Source of the DNA: Anaerolinea thermophila UNI-1
GTDB taxonomy: Bacteria; Chloroflexota; Anaerolineae; Anaerolineales; Anaerolineaceae
Length of the DNA: 64,000 nt
Assembly: GCF_000199675.1 (NCBI RefSeq)
Contig: NC_014960.1
Location: 1,178,001 to 1,242,000, forward strand
Direction: 5' to 3'
In this document: piece by piece, positions 27,598 to 36,729 of the stretch
Layout of the letters: every line of letters begins with the position of its first letter
Numbering within the stretch: the first letter of the stretch is position 1
Position numbers and translations under genes: made by a program
Notes under the pieces: model-generated
Seen by the model: the letters and a program-made list of their open reading frames with translations, nothing else
Database searches by the model: none
Told to the model about the DNA's origin: nothing

Positions 27598-28699
27598 TCT
27601 GAAAATTGCTGGCGTGGTACAGAATCCGATCGTTGAAGAGGTGAACGGTGTCTGTACCTTCCTGGACTTCTCCACGGGGTGATGAGGCTTTCCACTTGAA
27701 AAACCGCAGGTTGCCCTGTGAGTGAAGCGAAGTCAGGGTATAACGGGCTTGGGGAAGCAGGTCATTCAAGAAATACCTGTACCAGCGCTCGATAGCCGGG
27801 TGTCCCTGATCGGTACGCAGGGCTTTCACATGCACAGCGGCGGGATGATAGAGCAAAAGCAGGCGGTGGATATCCTGCTGGTTGAGGGCTTCAAACAGCG
27901 CCTCGATGATGTCCTTCGATGGAGGTGCTGGCTGTGGAGCAGGGGCACGATGATGATGGGCTATCACTTCCCACAATTCGGGTAGATCGCGTCGGCAAAA
28001 TTCCCAGCCCCAGAAATTGCAGCCAGGCAGTTCGTTTTCTTCTACGGCTTGAAGAAATTCCTGAATATCCTGTGGTGTGGGGCGCCAGCCTCCCCATTTA
28101 TAGGCCGCACCTGTAGGAATGATGGGAGCAGCAGGTTGCAGGTTGCGATATTCCATTAAACAACGGTGCAATTGGGCGGCAGGGTTGTGGGCTTGCTCCC
28201 AGTACACTTGGGGCATGATGACCTGCACCTGAGACAGGAAAACTTCCCAGGGCAAACTGGCATGTAGTTTAGGAAAGCGGTAGGAACTGAATCCCAGAGT
28301 CAAATCGGGAAAATGACTGCGCAACTCTCCCAGGTACTTCTGTGCGGCAATTTTTCGTCCAGGTAGTTTGTATTGCTCTTCGGCATCAATCACGAAGCCA
28401 TCGAGGTGAAGTTGGGAGAGCCTGCGGATAGCAATTTGTGCTTCAGGGATTGGCTCAAATCCATATATATACTGCCATCCCCAGGCTTGAATGCCGCGCG
28501 CATGCAGAGCCTCCACCAGTGGGGGAACGTAATCCTCTTTGCCGTCTTTGCTCATATTGTGCGGATAAAAGCGGTCGGCAATTTTGATGAGAACATGCGT
28601 CAGCCCTGCTTTTTGGGCTTCTTCGGCAATGGCTTGAACGTTGCCTTTCTCACAGTTGGGAATGTTCCACAGGTAAAACCCTTTGCCACGCAGATTCAT
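27542..28699 (-). CDS. Glycoside-hydrolase-like TIM barrel fused to NTF2/SnoaL-like domain
   Basis: A 385-residue protein without a signal peptide. Residues about 1-255 look like a TIM barrel of the type seen in uncharacterised glycoside-hydrolase-like proteins: [46 protein letters not shown] and GCNFWGWEF mark successive strands, with acidic residues at DAE. Residues about 265-375 read as an NTF2/SnoaL-like domain ([15 protein letters not shown] at its start). This fusion is not one I recognise as characterised. GGAG lies 8 bases before the ATG. The 3' end overlaps gyrA by 56 bases, tail to tail. Substrate unknown. Confidence 0.7.
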   Translation of the reverse strand: MNLRGKGFYLWNIPNCEKGNVQAIAEEAQKAGLTHVLIKIADRFYPHNMSKDGKEDYVPPLVEALHARGIQAWGWQYIYGFEPIPEAQIAIRRLSQLHLDGFVIDAEEQYKLPGRKIAAQKYLGELRSHFPDLTLGFSSYRFPKLHASLPWEVFLSQVQVIMPQVYWEQAHNPAAQLHRCLMEYRNLQPAAPIIPTGAAYKWGGWRPTPQDIQEFLQAVEENELPGCNFWGWEFCRRDLPELWEVIAHHHRAPAPQPAPPSKDIIEALFEALNQQDIHRLLLLYHPAAVHVKALRTDQGHPAIERWYRYFLNDLLPQARYTLTSLHSQGNLRFFKWKASSPRGEVQEGTDTVHLFNDRILYHASNFQITHPTVSVAVESQALHPS

Positions 28700-28714
28700 G
28701 GATGGATCTCCAAA

Positions 28715-29296
28715 CTAGGATGATGGAGATTCGATGTTTCCCTCCAGTCCCAATTCAGGGGCAATGCGTCGCATCGCCAGAATTACATTGTCCACATGTT
28801 CCCAAAGATCAATTCCCAATTCCTGCGCGCCAGCGGCAATTTCCTCACGGTTTGCTCCTGCGGCAAAAGCGCGGTCTTTCCACTTCTTTTTGACCGAAGA
28901 GGAAGTCAGGTCATACAGAGAGCGAGAAGGACGTACCAGGGCTACTGCAGTGATCAGCCCCGTAACTTCATCGCAGGCATACAGGGCTTTTTCCATCAAC
29001 GTGGTACGGGGAATGCCCGTATGGTCAGCGTGGGAGAGGATGGCACGCACAATCTCTTCCGGGACGCCGTGTTCCCGCAGGATGGGAGCACCAGCAATGG
29101 GGTGTTCTTCCAGCGTAGGGTGGATTTCCCAGTCAAAATCGTGGAGCAATCCTACAACGCCCCATAACTCGGCATCTTCCCCGTATTTTTCGGCATAAAA
29201 ACGCATGGCGGCTTCCACCGAAAGCATGTGGTTGATGAGATTGGGATTCTTAACGTAGGTGTGGACAATTCTTAATGCCTCTTCTCGGTTCATCAT
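28715..29296 (-). CDS. HD-domain phosphohydrolase-like protein
   Basis: A 193-residue cytoplasmic protein with an HD domain: NHMLSVEAAM, then the metal-binding pair in GLLHDFDWE, then ILSHADH as the third ligand region. HD proteins hydrolyse nucleotides or other phosphate esters, and the substrate is not readable here. Two ATG codons follow AGGAGG; either could be the start. It lies 15 bases upstream of the TIM-barrel gene on the same strand and probably shares its transcript. Confidence 0.8.
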   Translation of the reverse strand: MMNREEALRIVHTYVKNPNLINHMLSVEAAMRFYAEKYGEDAELWGVVGLLHDFDWEIHPTLEEHPIAGAPILREHGVPEEIVRAILSHADHTGIPRTTLMEKALYACDEVTGLITAVALVRPSRSLYDLTSSSVKKKWKDRAFAAGANREEIAAGAQELGIDLWEHVDNVILAMRRIAPELGLEGNIESPSS

Positions 29297-29338
29297 CGAA
29301 CTCCTCCTTGGATGGGGTGCAAGAAATAAGCCAGAGGG

Positions 29339-30007
29339 CTATCCAGAGCGTTGCTCCTCTGGGAAGATTGGCTCATAAGGTCCCAGAACCGGCACGGGGT
29401 GGGTTACCCATACCTCCCACAAGGCTACCAAGGTAGCCATGGTTTCTCGAATGTTCCAGATCAGTTGCGAACGTTTTAAGTAATAGCGATTGTCTGCAGG
29501 TACGCCCCATGCCTTCACTCCCAATTGATTGCACAGGTAAAGAGCCCGGGGAAGATGAAACGGTTGCGTCACCAGAATGGCTTCCGTGACACCAAAAATG
29601 GCTCTGGCACGATAACATGTATCGTAAGTGCGTCTGCCGGCGTAGTCCAGAACGATATTTTCAGCAGGCACGCCCAGATCCAGCGCGTATTGCCTCATCG
29701 CGCCCGGTTCGTTGTAATCCACAAAGCGGTTATCCCCGCTCATCAGTAATTTCTTCACCTTGCCTTGAAAATACAGAGCAGCAGCAGTTTCCACGCGATC
29801 CCTCAACACAGGGCTGGGGGTGCCGTCTCGGGAAAGTCCCGCACCAAAGACGATGGCAACCGGCATCTCCGGTGCATCAGCAACGGGGATGATGCGAGAT
29901 TTGGCGTACAACGCTGTGAACCCGCGTGCGGCAAGCAAAAGGGTAGTGGCAACTAAGATAAGGACGATAAACATAGAAACAATTCTGGAAAAAGTTCGGC
30001 GGTACAT
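29339..30007 (-). CDS. SanA/YdcF-like DUF218 membrane protein
   Basis: A 222-residue protein with one N-terminal membrane helix (about residues 10-32) and a DUF218 domain. Typical stretches are AIVFGAGLSRDGTPSPVL, LLMSGDNR and LVTQPFHLPRA. Relatives include SanA (vancomycin sensitivity) and ElyC-type envelope proteins, so a role in envelope integrity or polysaccharide handling outside the membrane is the family expectation. It lies 12 bases after the PhnD-like gene and is likely cotranscribed with it. Confidence 0.85.
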   Translation of the reverse strand: MYRRTFSRIVSMFIVLILVATTLLLAARGFTALYAKSRIIPVADAPEMPVAIVFGAGLSRDGTPSPVLRDRVETAAALYFQGKVKKLLMSGDNRFVDYNEPGAMRQYALDLGVPAENIVLDYAGRRTYDTCYRARAIFGVTEAILVTQPFHLPRALYLCNQLGVKAWGVPADNRYYLKRSQLIWNIRETMATLVALWEVWVTHPVPVLGPYEPIFPEEQRSG

Positions 30008-30019
30008 TTTGAATTGAGG

Positions 30020-31087
30020 TTATTTTCCAATGAGTTCAGCATAACGGACTCCCAGCGCCGCCAGGGTTTCGCGGAGCGGGTCATAGAGGGAATCGTCAAC
30101 AACACGCAAGTCCTCGATTTCATAATCGGCAAATAGAGAAAGGTTAGAACGCCCTTCATCGCTCTTGACCAGGTCTATCAAGGCTTGTTCCAGGGTTTGT
30201 TGCATCTCTTCGGACATTCCGGCAGCATATACCAGCGCTAAATTCGGGATAAGCGGATCGCTGCGCCAGACTACCGGGATGCGTTCCAGGGCATCCGGCA
30301 GGTCCTGTAACACAGCAGAAGAGGTGCGCGGATCTCCTGAAATGGCAAAAGTTGCCCCAAAATCGCATACCCCTTGCACGTAAAGCGTCCGAACAATGCC
30401 ACTGTGGGTTTGGGTAAAAACCGGCTCGGCTGTTCGAATCCCGTTACGGGCAAGCAAGCCTGCCGGTACAAGATAACCCGCTGCAGAAGTTGGCTCAACA
30501 TAACAGGGGCGTTTCCCTTCAAACTGACGGAGTGCAGTCGCAGCATCGGCGCTGTTTTGCCCGCTCAGTGGATCAAAATACAGTTGAAAACCACTGCTGG
30601 CATTGACCAGGAACTGCACCCCATACCGGTACACCCCAAAGTGATTGCTGAGCAATCCCACCTCGGCTATCCCACGCTGGCTGGCGTACAGATACGTCAG
30701 CGGCGGCATCCATGCCAGATGAACGTCGGTTTTCTCCATTGCTTCCAGCAACTGCCGGTATGTACTGAAGGATTCTGCCCGGATTGCCAGTCCCGTCTGC
30801 CCGGCGATCTGTTGAATGACCCGGTCTGCTGCCGGGGGTTGCTCCACACTGCCCGCATCAATGTACCCAAATACGATGGGGTTTTCCACTTCACCCAGTG
30901 GAACAGGCGTGGCGGTGGAAGTTGGTTGCGGAGTGGGGGTTTCGGTAGGAATAGGACCGGGAGCAAGGGTGGGAGTGGCGCTCAGACATCCTGAAAGCCA
31001 GATGCCCACCCAGGCAAGCATCAGAACGCCTGGCCATGTCCGAAGCAGGCCCACAGGAAACCCGAGAAAATTAACCGGGGAGCGCAT
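30020..31087 (-). CDS. PhnD-like substrate-binding lipoprotein
   Basis: A 355-residue exported lipoprotein: signal peptide, lipobox LSGC (Cys near residue 34), then a Pro/Thr-rich linker typical of surface lipoproteins of this group, and a periplasmic-binding fold similar to the phosphate/phosphonate-binding PhnD family (AWMPPLTYLYAS, YVEPTSAAGYLVP, DFGATFAISG). No permease or ATPase gene is adjacent, so it is either an orphan binding protein or a sensor component. A TATAAT on the minus strand (31103-31098) lies 10 bases before the ATG, predicting a leader of only about 4 bases. Confidence 0.8.
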   Translation of the reverse strand: MRSPVNFLGFPVGLLRTWPGVLMLAWVGIWLSGCLSATPTLAPGPIPTETPTPQPTSTATPVPLGEVENPIVFGYIDAGSVEQPPAADRVIQQIAGQTGLAIRAESFSTYRQLLEAMEKTDVHLAWMPPLTYLYASQRGIAEVGLLSNHFGVYRYGVQFLVNASSGFQLYFDPLSGQNSADAATALRQFEGKRPCYVEPTSAAGYLVPAGLLARNGIRTAEPVFTQTHSGIVRTLYVQGVCDFGATFAISGDPRTSSAVLQDLPDALERIPVVWRSDPLIPNLALVYAAGMSEEMQQTLEQALIDLVKSDEGRSNLSLFADYEIEDLRVVDDSLYDPLRETLAALGVRYAELIGK

Positions 31088-31097
31088 GATACAGCGG

Positions 31098-31103
31098 ATT
31101 ATA
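31098..31103 (-). promoter_or_regulatory. -10 box of the PhnD-like gene
   Basis: TATAAT on the minus strand, 10 bases upstream of ATG 31087; the best -35 (TGGACA) has a poor 19-base spacing. The mRNA would start about 4 bases before the ATG. Confidence 0.5.
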
Positions 31104-31110
31104 CCTGAAG

Positions 31111-31932
31111 TTACACGCGTTCTGTCCAGGACGGATGAGCGTATTTTTCTTTTTCCAGTTGTGCAACACGCGCCAATTCGTGAGAGGTGAGGGGACGGAT
31201 TTCCCAGGTGACGCCGAAGGTTTCAGCAAAGGCTTGTATGAAGGCATCGGCGGCTTCCTGCCAGGTGACAATGCGCCCCAGCGCCTGTTCAAGCGTGATT
31301 GCTCGTTCCAGCAGACGGGTGGCGCTTTGCTGGCGTTGTTCCTCGTCGGTGTGGTTGAGCGCGAGGGTGATGCGGGTTAAATCCCCATAAAGCGGTAAAC
31401 TGCCGTGTTGCAAAACGCTCTCTTTCCGCCGAAATTGAGCGCTGCCGATCAGTTTCTTCCCGTTCACGGTAATTTCGTAATTTGAGGGCACTTCAAAACA
31501 AACCGGTCCTTTTGGATTTGCGCCTTCCGGCAGAGGATACTCCTTTTGAGAGACCGCCGGAACAGCCAGATGATCCAGCGCTTTCAACAGGAAGCGGGAG
31601 ATGCGCATGTAACTTTCCAGCAGTCCCCCGCTCATGATTTCATGGGTAGCCGGTGCGATAACAGCATAGGTGAGTTCATCGGTATGCAGAATCGCCCGTC
31701 CGCCGGTAGGGCGGCGGACCAGGTTCCAGCCTTTTTCGGCAAGCCTGGTGCGGTGGACATCTCCAACAGGTTGGGCTTGTCCCAGCGAAAGACAGGGTGG
31801 CTCCCAGGCGTACAACCGCAGAACGGGATGAGACTCGCCCCGGGCGCAAAATTCCATCAGTGCTTCGTCTACAGCCATATTCCAGGCACCGCGTGCGGGA
31901 GGAGAAATCAACAATCGCCAGATGTTCGTCAT
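31111..31932 (-). CDS. Lipoate-protein ligase A-like protein
   Basis: A 273-residue BPL/LplA/LipB-family protein attaching lipoate or octanoate to carrier domains of 2-oxoacid dehydrogenases or glycine cleavage H protein. It shows RRPTGGRAILH (ligand-binding loop) and GSAQFRRK, with the conserved lysine of the active site, followed by QHGSLPL. The start ATG 31932 is chosen over 31986 because TATAAT at 31944-31939 lies within the longer version and only 6 bases before this ATG, predicting a leaderless mRNA. No lipA or lipoylated enzyme genes are near. Ligase versus octanoyltransferase is not settled. Confidence 0.85.
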   Translation of the reverse strand: MTNIWRLLISPPARGAWNMAVDEALMEFCARGESHPVLRLYAWEPPCLSLGQAQPVGDVHRTRLAEKGWNLVRRPTGGRAILHTDELTYAVIAPATHEIMSGGLLESYMRISRFLLKALDHLAVPAVSQKEYPLPEGANPKGPVCFEVPSNYEITVNGKKLIGSAQFRRKESVLQHGSLPLYGDLTRITLALNHTDEEQRQQSATRLLERAITLEQALGRIVTWQEAADAFIQAFAETFGVTWEIRPLTSHELARVAQLEKEKYAHPSWTERV

Positions 31933-31938
31933 GCCCCA

Positions 31939-31944
31939 ATTATA
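31939..31944 (-). promoter_or_regulatory. -10 box of the lipoate ligase gene, leaderless
   Basis: TATAAT on the minus strand ends 6 bases before ATG 31932. A T8 run and a poor -35 lie upstream. Transcription should start at the ATG. Confidence 0.55.
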
Positions 31945-32176
31945 GTAAAAAAAATGCACGATGCACTTTGTTAACTTTTTTAGCATTTTTTCACCTTATC
32001 GATGATGTTTTCGGATATTCCCGGTTCGAGAAAAATAAATACCGGAAATGACCGGATAAATTGCTGAAATTCTCGCCGGTTCTGGCAATTCATTTGCAGT
32101 TTTGTGGTGGAAAAATTGGTTAACGCTCACATTTTATTCATTCATTTGAAAGAGGTTAAGAGGTAAGTTAAATCTA

Positions 32177-32205
32177 TTGACAAAAGACAGGAATTGTTAT
32201 AGGAT
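32177..32205 (+). promoter_or_regulatory. Promoter of the family-5 ABC importer operon
   Basis: TTGACA (32177-32182), 17-base spacer and TAGGAT (32200-32205). Expected start near 32212, leaving a leader of about 205 bases. The rest of the gap 31987-32176 is AT-rich with no gene or clear repeat. Confidence 0.65.
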
Positions 32206-32230
32206 ATTGAAAAGTCAGCGAGTGAGTGAT

Positions 32231-32378
32231 GTTCAATTGGATGAGAAACGCCCGGAAACCCTGAAAGTCAGGGGCTTTGTCTTGTCCAATCCAAAGAAGG
32301 AGGTGAGGGAGAGGAAGCATATCGCTGGACGGTCTATTTTTTTTCTGTGTAAGCACTACCCGGTGACGGGTGTGTATT
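32231..32378 (+). other. Structured 5' leader of the ABC operon
   Basis: ATTGGA (32236-32241) can pair with TCCAAT (32285-32290), enclosing the hairpin CCCTGA/TCAGGG (32259-32264 with 32268-32273). An alternative GTCCA (32284-32288)/TGGAC (32326-32330) pairing precedes a T8 run (32337-32344). A later hairpin, ACCCG/CGGGT, lies near 32357-32371. It does not match any riboswitch class I know. Length and alternative pairings suggest regulation. Confidence 0.4.
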
Positions 32379-32418
32379 CAAAAAAATCCCAAGTTTCCAA
32401 ATCGGAGGAACACAAAAA

Positions 32419-34500
32419 ATGAAGAGTTTGAATCGCCGTGAATTCTTGAAGGTTGCCGGTCTGGCAGGGTTGGGCGTTGCCGCCGTGGCATGCCAGCCAG
32501 CCAAGACCCCCGAAGCGACCCAGCCGGCTGCTGAACAGCCGACTGCAACTTCTGAGGTGATCCAGGTCAAGGAAGCCACCCCCACGCCCGTTCAGGTGGA
32601 AAAGATGACCTACAAGCAGGCGCCCATGCTGGATGGCATGAACCTGCCCCCCGTTGAAGAGCGCATTTCGCAGAACCCGCTCGTGACCGTCCCGCGCGAG
32701 AAGGTGGGTCGCTATGGCGGCACTCTGCGCACCGCTTCCTGGTGGCCCGAGGCTGGCAATGTGCAACTGTATGTCTCTGAACCGCCGATCAAGTGGAAAG
32801 AGGATTTGACCGGCTACGAACCCGCGCTGGCTGAATCCTATGAGTGGTCCGATGATGGCTTGACCTTCACCATGAAACTGCGCAAGGGCGTGCGCTGGTC
32901 CGATGGCGAACCCTACACCACCGAAGACTGGCGCTTCTGGTGGGAGGATATGGCGAAGAACGATGACGTGAAGTGGCGCACCGTGCCCGGTTACATGCAC
33001 AAGAAAAATGGTGAGCCCATTGACCTGGAATTCCCCGATGAGCAGACGGTAGTGTGGAAGTCCGACCAGCCCCTGTGGATCGCCCCGTACTATCTGGCGC
33101 AGGGCTTCTGGGAGTTCATGCAGCCCATGATGAAACCTGCCCACTACCTGAAGAAATTCCACCCCAAATACGACCCCTCCAAGACCTATGAAGATCTGGA
33201 GAAGGTGGACAAGTGGTACATGAACCCCGACTTCCCCACCGTTGCGGCGTATCACTGCGTGGAAGTTTCTGAGGATGGCAAACGCTACAAGTGGGGACGC
33301 AACCCCTACTACTGGCGCGTGGACACTGAGGGCAATCAATTGCCTTACATTGACTACATTGAAATCGAAATCATCGAAGATGAGGAAGCCCGCAAACTGG
33401 CAATCCTCTCCGGTAAGTACGATGCTTCCTTCCGCGTGGGCGGCAGCCCGAACGACATCCCGCTCTTCCAGGAAAACGCCGACAAGGCTGGCTTTGTGAT
33501 GCTCAAAGGCTGGAAGAATGGCGCCGGCGCCTGGCCTGGCTACATGGTCAACCAGTACTATGTAGAAGGCGCCAAATGGTACGATGACGATACGCCCGAG
33601 CATGCTGCCGAAATCCGCGCCATCCTGCGCGACAAGCGCTTCCGCAAAGCCCTGTCCTGGGGTGTGGATCGCCAGCGCGTGATTGACGTGGCGTGGAACG
33701 GTATCGGCGAGCCCAAAGCCGCCACCATCAGCCCGCAGTCCTGGCACTTTGCCGGTCCCGAAGGACAGGCGGTGTACCAGAAGTGGGCAAAGGCGGATGC
33801 AGAGTTCGATGTCGAGAAAGCCAATGCTGCTCTCGATGAACTCGGCATGAAGAAAGGCGCTGATGGCTTCCGCACCCTGCCCAGCGGCAAACCCTTCACC
33901 CTCGTTCTGATCGTCTCCGACTGGGGCGGCAGTCTCAAGGTTCAGGTGGATGCTGCCAACGAAGTCAAGGATCAGTGGGAAAAGAACCTGGGTATCAAGG
34001 TGGATGTTCAGAACCTGCAGGGGCAACCCAACCTGGATACCATCACCAATGGCGGTCAGTACATGCTGCGCGGTGCGCACATCTCCGAGATCGACATCTG
34101 GACCTATCCGGACTGGATCTTCCCGATTGTTAACCGCTACATGTTCCCGCTGGAAGGGAAGTGGTGGTCCAAGGGTAAGGACTCCTGCAAAGCCGATCCC
34201 AATATCCCCTATGACTGCGGCGTCAAGCCCGAACCCGGCAGCCCTGCGGAGAAACTGCAAATGCTGTACGAGAAGGGCTTTGCCACCAAGTCGGTGGAGG
34301 ATCGCCACAAGGTCGTCTGGGAAGCCATCGATGTCATCATCGAGGAAGGACCCTTCGTGATTGGTATTTCGGGCGATCAGCAGATGCCGGTGGTCATCAA
34401 CAAGAAACTGCGCAACGTCCTCGACTATGGCGTGGTTGGACCGTGGGCGCCGTGCACCCCGGGTAATCAGGTTCCGGCGCAGTGGTTCTTCGAGGAATAA
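32419..34500 (+). CDS. ABC transporter substrate-binding protein, family 5
   Basis: A 693-residue exported binding protein for peptides or oligosaccharides (SBP family 5, OppA-like). The N-terminus has a twin-arginine-like motif NRREFLK and a lipobox AVAC with Cys25, so it is probably a Tat-exported lipoprotein. A Pro/Thr/Glu-rich linker follows. The family core is recognisable at YEWSDDGLTFTMKLRKGVRWSDGEP-like positions (about residues 145-170). It is longer than OppA (about 540). The SD is GGAGGA. Codon use is strongly biased to C/G third positions compared with neighbours, as for an abundant protein. It heads a five-gene importer; peptide versus sugar specificity is open. Confidence 0.9.
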   Translation: MKSLNRREFLKVAGLAGLGVAAVACQPAKTPEATQPAAEQPTATSEVIQVKEATPTPVQVEKMTYKQAPMLDGMNLPPVEERISQNPLVTVPREKVGRYGGTLRTASWWPEAGNVQLYVSEPPIKWKEDLTGYEPALAESYEWSDDGLTFTMKLRKGVRWSDGEPYTTEDWRFWWEDMAKNDDVKWRTVPGYMHKKNGEPIDLEFPDEQTVVWKSDQPLWIAPYYLAQGFWEFMQPMMKPAHYLKKFHPKYDPSKTYEDLEKVDKWYMNPDFPTVAAYHCVEVSEDGKRYKWGRNPYYWRVDTEGNQLPYIDYIEIEIIEDEEARKLAILSGKYDASFRVGGSPNDIPLFQENADKAGFVMLKGWKNGAGAWPGYMVNQYYVEGAKWYDDDTPEHAAEIRAILRDKRFRKALSWGVDRQRVIDVAWNGIGEPKAATISPQSWHFAGPEGQAVYQKWAKADAEFDVEKANAALDELGMKKGADGFRTLPSGKPFTLVLIVSDWGGSLKVQVDAANEVKDQWEKNLGIKVDVQNLQGQPNLDTITNGGQYMLRGAHISEIDIWTYPDWIFPIVNRYMFPLEGKWWSKGKDSCKADPNIPYDCGVKPEPGSPAEKLQMLYEKGFATKSVEDRHKVVWEAIDVIIEEGPFVIGISGDQQMPVVINKKLRNVLDYGVVGPWAPCTPGNQVPAQWFFEE

Positions 34501-34522
34501 GCCCGGCTTTTTGAGGCATTGA

Positions 34523-34552
34523 ATGTGGCGGGCGGTTACCCGCCCGCCACAT
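34523..34552 (+). other. Intercistronic stem-loop after the binding-protein gene
   Basis: A perfect 13-bp, GC-rich inverted repeat (34523-34535 with 34540-34552, TTAC loop) lies between the binding protein and the first permease gene. No T-run follows. Such hairpins protect the upstream mRNA from 3' decay and raise binding protein over permease. Confidence 0.8.
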
Positions 34553-34578
34553 AAAGTATTTATTCAAGGAGCGGTTGT

Positions 34579-35565
34579 ATGGTCAACTACATTCTTCGCA
34601 GGCTGGGCTATGCGGTAATCCTGACCGTTCTGGTGTCGTTTGTTGGTTTTGTCATCATCAAACTCCCTCCGGGTGATTTTCTGACCCAAAAACTGGAACA
34701 ATTGCGTGCGCGCGGCGACCGCAGCGCCGAATCCCAGATCGAAGCCCTGCGCGCCAAGTATGGGCTGGACAAGCCCTTCATGGAACAGTACACCACCTGG
34801 GCGGTGGGGTTCCTGAAGGGTGATTTTGGTGAATCCTTTGCGTATGAGCGCCCGGTTCGGGATTTGATTGGCGAACGCCTCTGGTTGACGGTCATTCTCT
34901 CGGTTGCCACTCTGATCGTTGTGTGGGCACTTGCCATCCCGCTGGGTGTGTATTCTGCCGTACGGCAGTATTCATTGGGGGATCAAATCATCACTACTAT
35001 TTCCTTTATTGGTTTGGGGATGCCGGGTTTCCTCCTGGCATTGCTTATTCTGTATTTTGCCATTGTGGTTTTGAATCAGGATGTGCTCGGGTTGTTTTCG
35101 CCTCAGTATCAGGATGCCCCCTGGAGCATGGGGAAGTTTTTGGATCTTCTCCAGCACCTCTGGGTGCCGGCAATTATCAGCGCAGTGACTGGCGCAGGGG
35201 GGTTGATTCGCATTATGCGGGGCAACCTGCTGGATACGCTGGGACAACCTTTCATCGAAGCCGCCCGTGCGCGTGGGTTAAAGAACCGTGATGTCATCTG
35301 GAAGCACGGCGTCCGCATGGCGATCAACCCATTGATTGTGATTTTAGGTTCTGAAGCCCTGCCAGGAATTATCAGTGGAAACGCTCTGGTTTCCATTGTC
35401 TTAAACCTGCCGACCATCGGTCCCTTGTTTGTGCAGGCACTTCGCCAACTGGATATGTACATGGCAGGTACCTGTCTGGTTTTCTTCACGATTTTGCTCA
35501 TGCTGGGCAATCTGCTCTCTGACTTGATGCTCGCCTGGCTTGACCCGCGCATTCGCCTGGAATGA
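34579..35565 (+). CDS. ABC transporter permease, DppB/OppB-like
   Basis: A 328-residue inner-membrane permease with about six helices. The cytoplasmic coupling loop EAARARGLKNRDVIWKHGVR (about residues 226-245) fits the EAA motif that contacts the ATPase. The N-terminal MVNYILRRLGYAVI and following periplasmic region are typical of the DppB class. AAGGAG precedes the ATG. It should pair with the next permease. Confidence 0.92.
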   Translation: MVNYILRRLGYAVILTVLVSFVGFVIIKLPPGDFLTQKLEQLRARGDRSAESQIEALRAKYGLDKPFMEQYTTWAVGFLKGDFGESFAYERPVRDLIGERLWLTVILSVATLIVVWALAIPLGVYSAVRQYSLGDQIITTISFIGLGMPGFLLALLILYFAIVVLNQDVLGLFSPQYQDAPWSMGKFLDLLQHLWVPAIISAVTGAGGLIRIMRGNLLDTLGQPFIEAARARGLKNRDVIWKHGVRMAINPLIVILGSEALPGIISGNALVSIVLNLPTIGPLFVQALRQLDMYMAGTCLVFFTILLMLGNLLSDLMLAWLDPRIRLE

Positions 35566-35583
35566 GAGGAGGAGGACGTAAAA

Positions 35584-36717
35584 ATGACCGCTGCAACGCT
35601 TCCTGCCAAAAAATCTCAAGCCCGACAGGTCAGCCAGAGTTACTGGAGCCTGGTCTGGTGGAAATTTAAAAAGAACCGCATTGCTGTCATTGGGGGCATT
35701 ATTCTCATCCTTATGTACTTTTGCATGGCAGTTATCCCCGAGTTTATTGCCCCTTATGACCTGGAAAGAAAAAGCAGTTTCACCGAAGCCCGTCCGCAAA
35801 CCATACGATTCATTGACGCTCAGGGCAATTTCTCCCTGCGCCCGTTTGTTTATGGTCTCGAACGCAAAATTGATGAACAACTTCGCCGCCGCACCTATGT
35901 GGAAAACCCACAGGTGAAATACTATATTTACTTCTTCGTTAAGGGAGACCCGTATAAATTGCTGGGGTTTATCCCCTGGGACCGTCACCTGTTTGGGGTA
36001 GATCCCAGTATCAAGGATGCCCATATTTACATCATGGGAACGGATTCCAACGGACGGGATTTCTTCTCCCGTATCATCTATGGTGGGCGTCTCTCGCTGC
36101 TGATCGGTTTGATTGGACAATTCCTTACCATTATTCTGGGTAGTGTTTTAGGGGCAATTTCCGGGTACTACGGAGGGGCGATTGACATGTTTGTCCAGCG
36201 CTTTACCGAGTTCCTCAATGCTTTCCCGGATATTCCTCTGTTCATGGCACTCGCCGCCGCCATCCCCAAGTACTGGTCACCCATCACTGTGTACTTCATG
36301 CTTACCCTCATTCTGGCATTTGTTCGCTGGGGAGGTCTGGCTCGCCAGGTGCGTGGCTTGATCCTCTCCCTGAGGGAGCGAGAGTACGTGCTGGCGGCAA
36401 AAAGTGCCGGCGCATCCGATTCGCGCATCATGTTCCGCCATCTGCTTCCCGGTACGATGAGTCACGTTATCGTCATTGCCACGCTTTCCATCCCCGGGAT
36501 GATCCTTTCGGAGACCGCTCTGTCCTGGCTGGGTTTGGGGCTGCGCCCGCCGCTAACTTCCTGGGGCGTCCTTTTGCAGGAGGCGGGTACCGTATACGCC
36601 ATTCGCTTTGCCGCGTGGCAATTGTGGACGATACCTTTCATTCTGGCAACCATCATGGCATACAACATGCTGGGCGATGGCTTGCGCGATGCCATGGATC
36701 CCTACAGCGCGCGGTAA
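35584..36717 (+). CDS. ABC transporter permease, DppC/OppC-like
   Basis: A 377-residue permease. After the first helix (about residues 35-55) comes a long periplasmic insertion (about 60-150), larger than in E. coli DppC, seen in relatives from thermophiles and related phyla. GTDSNGRDFFSRIIYGGR introduces the permease core, and the EAA-type coupling loop lies near LAAKSAGASDSRIMFRHLLP. The SD is GAGGAGGA. It starts 18 bases after the previous permease gene and is followed directly by the ATPase gene. Confidence 0.92.
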   Translation: MTAATLPAKKSQARQVSQSYWSLVWWKFKKNRIAVIGGIILILMYFCMAVIPEFIAPYDLERKSSFTEARPQTIRFIDAQGNFSLRPFVYGLERKIDEQLRRRTYVENPQVKYYIYFFVKGDPYKLLGFIPWDRHLFGVDPSIKDAHIYIMGTDSNGRDFFSRIIYGGRLSLLIGLIGQFLTIILGSVLGAISGYYGGAIDMFVQRFTEFLNAFPDIPLFMALAAAIPKYWSPITVYFMLTLILAFVRWGGLARQVRGLILSLREREYVLAAKSAGASDSRIMFRHLLPGTMSHVIVIATLSIPGMILSETALSWLGLGLRPPLTSWGVLLQEAGTVYAIRFAAWQLWTIPFILATIMAYNMLGDGLRDAMDPYSAR

Positions 36718-36729
36718 ATGGAGGATAAC

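Noticed and set aside
32010..32040. CCCGGTTCGAGAA, resembling a tRNA T-arm
   Set aside because: No acceptor, D or anticodon arms can be drawn around it.
32356..34308. 650-codon open frame antisense to the family-5 binding-protein gene
   Set aside because: It mirrors the strongly biased codon use of the real gene, has no ribosome site or family motifs, and ends inside the promoter-side leader.
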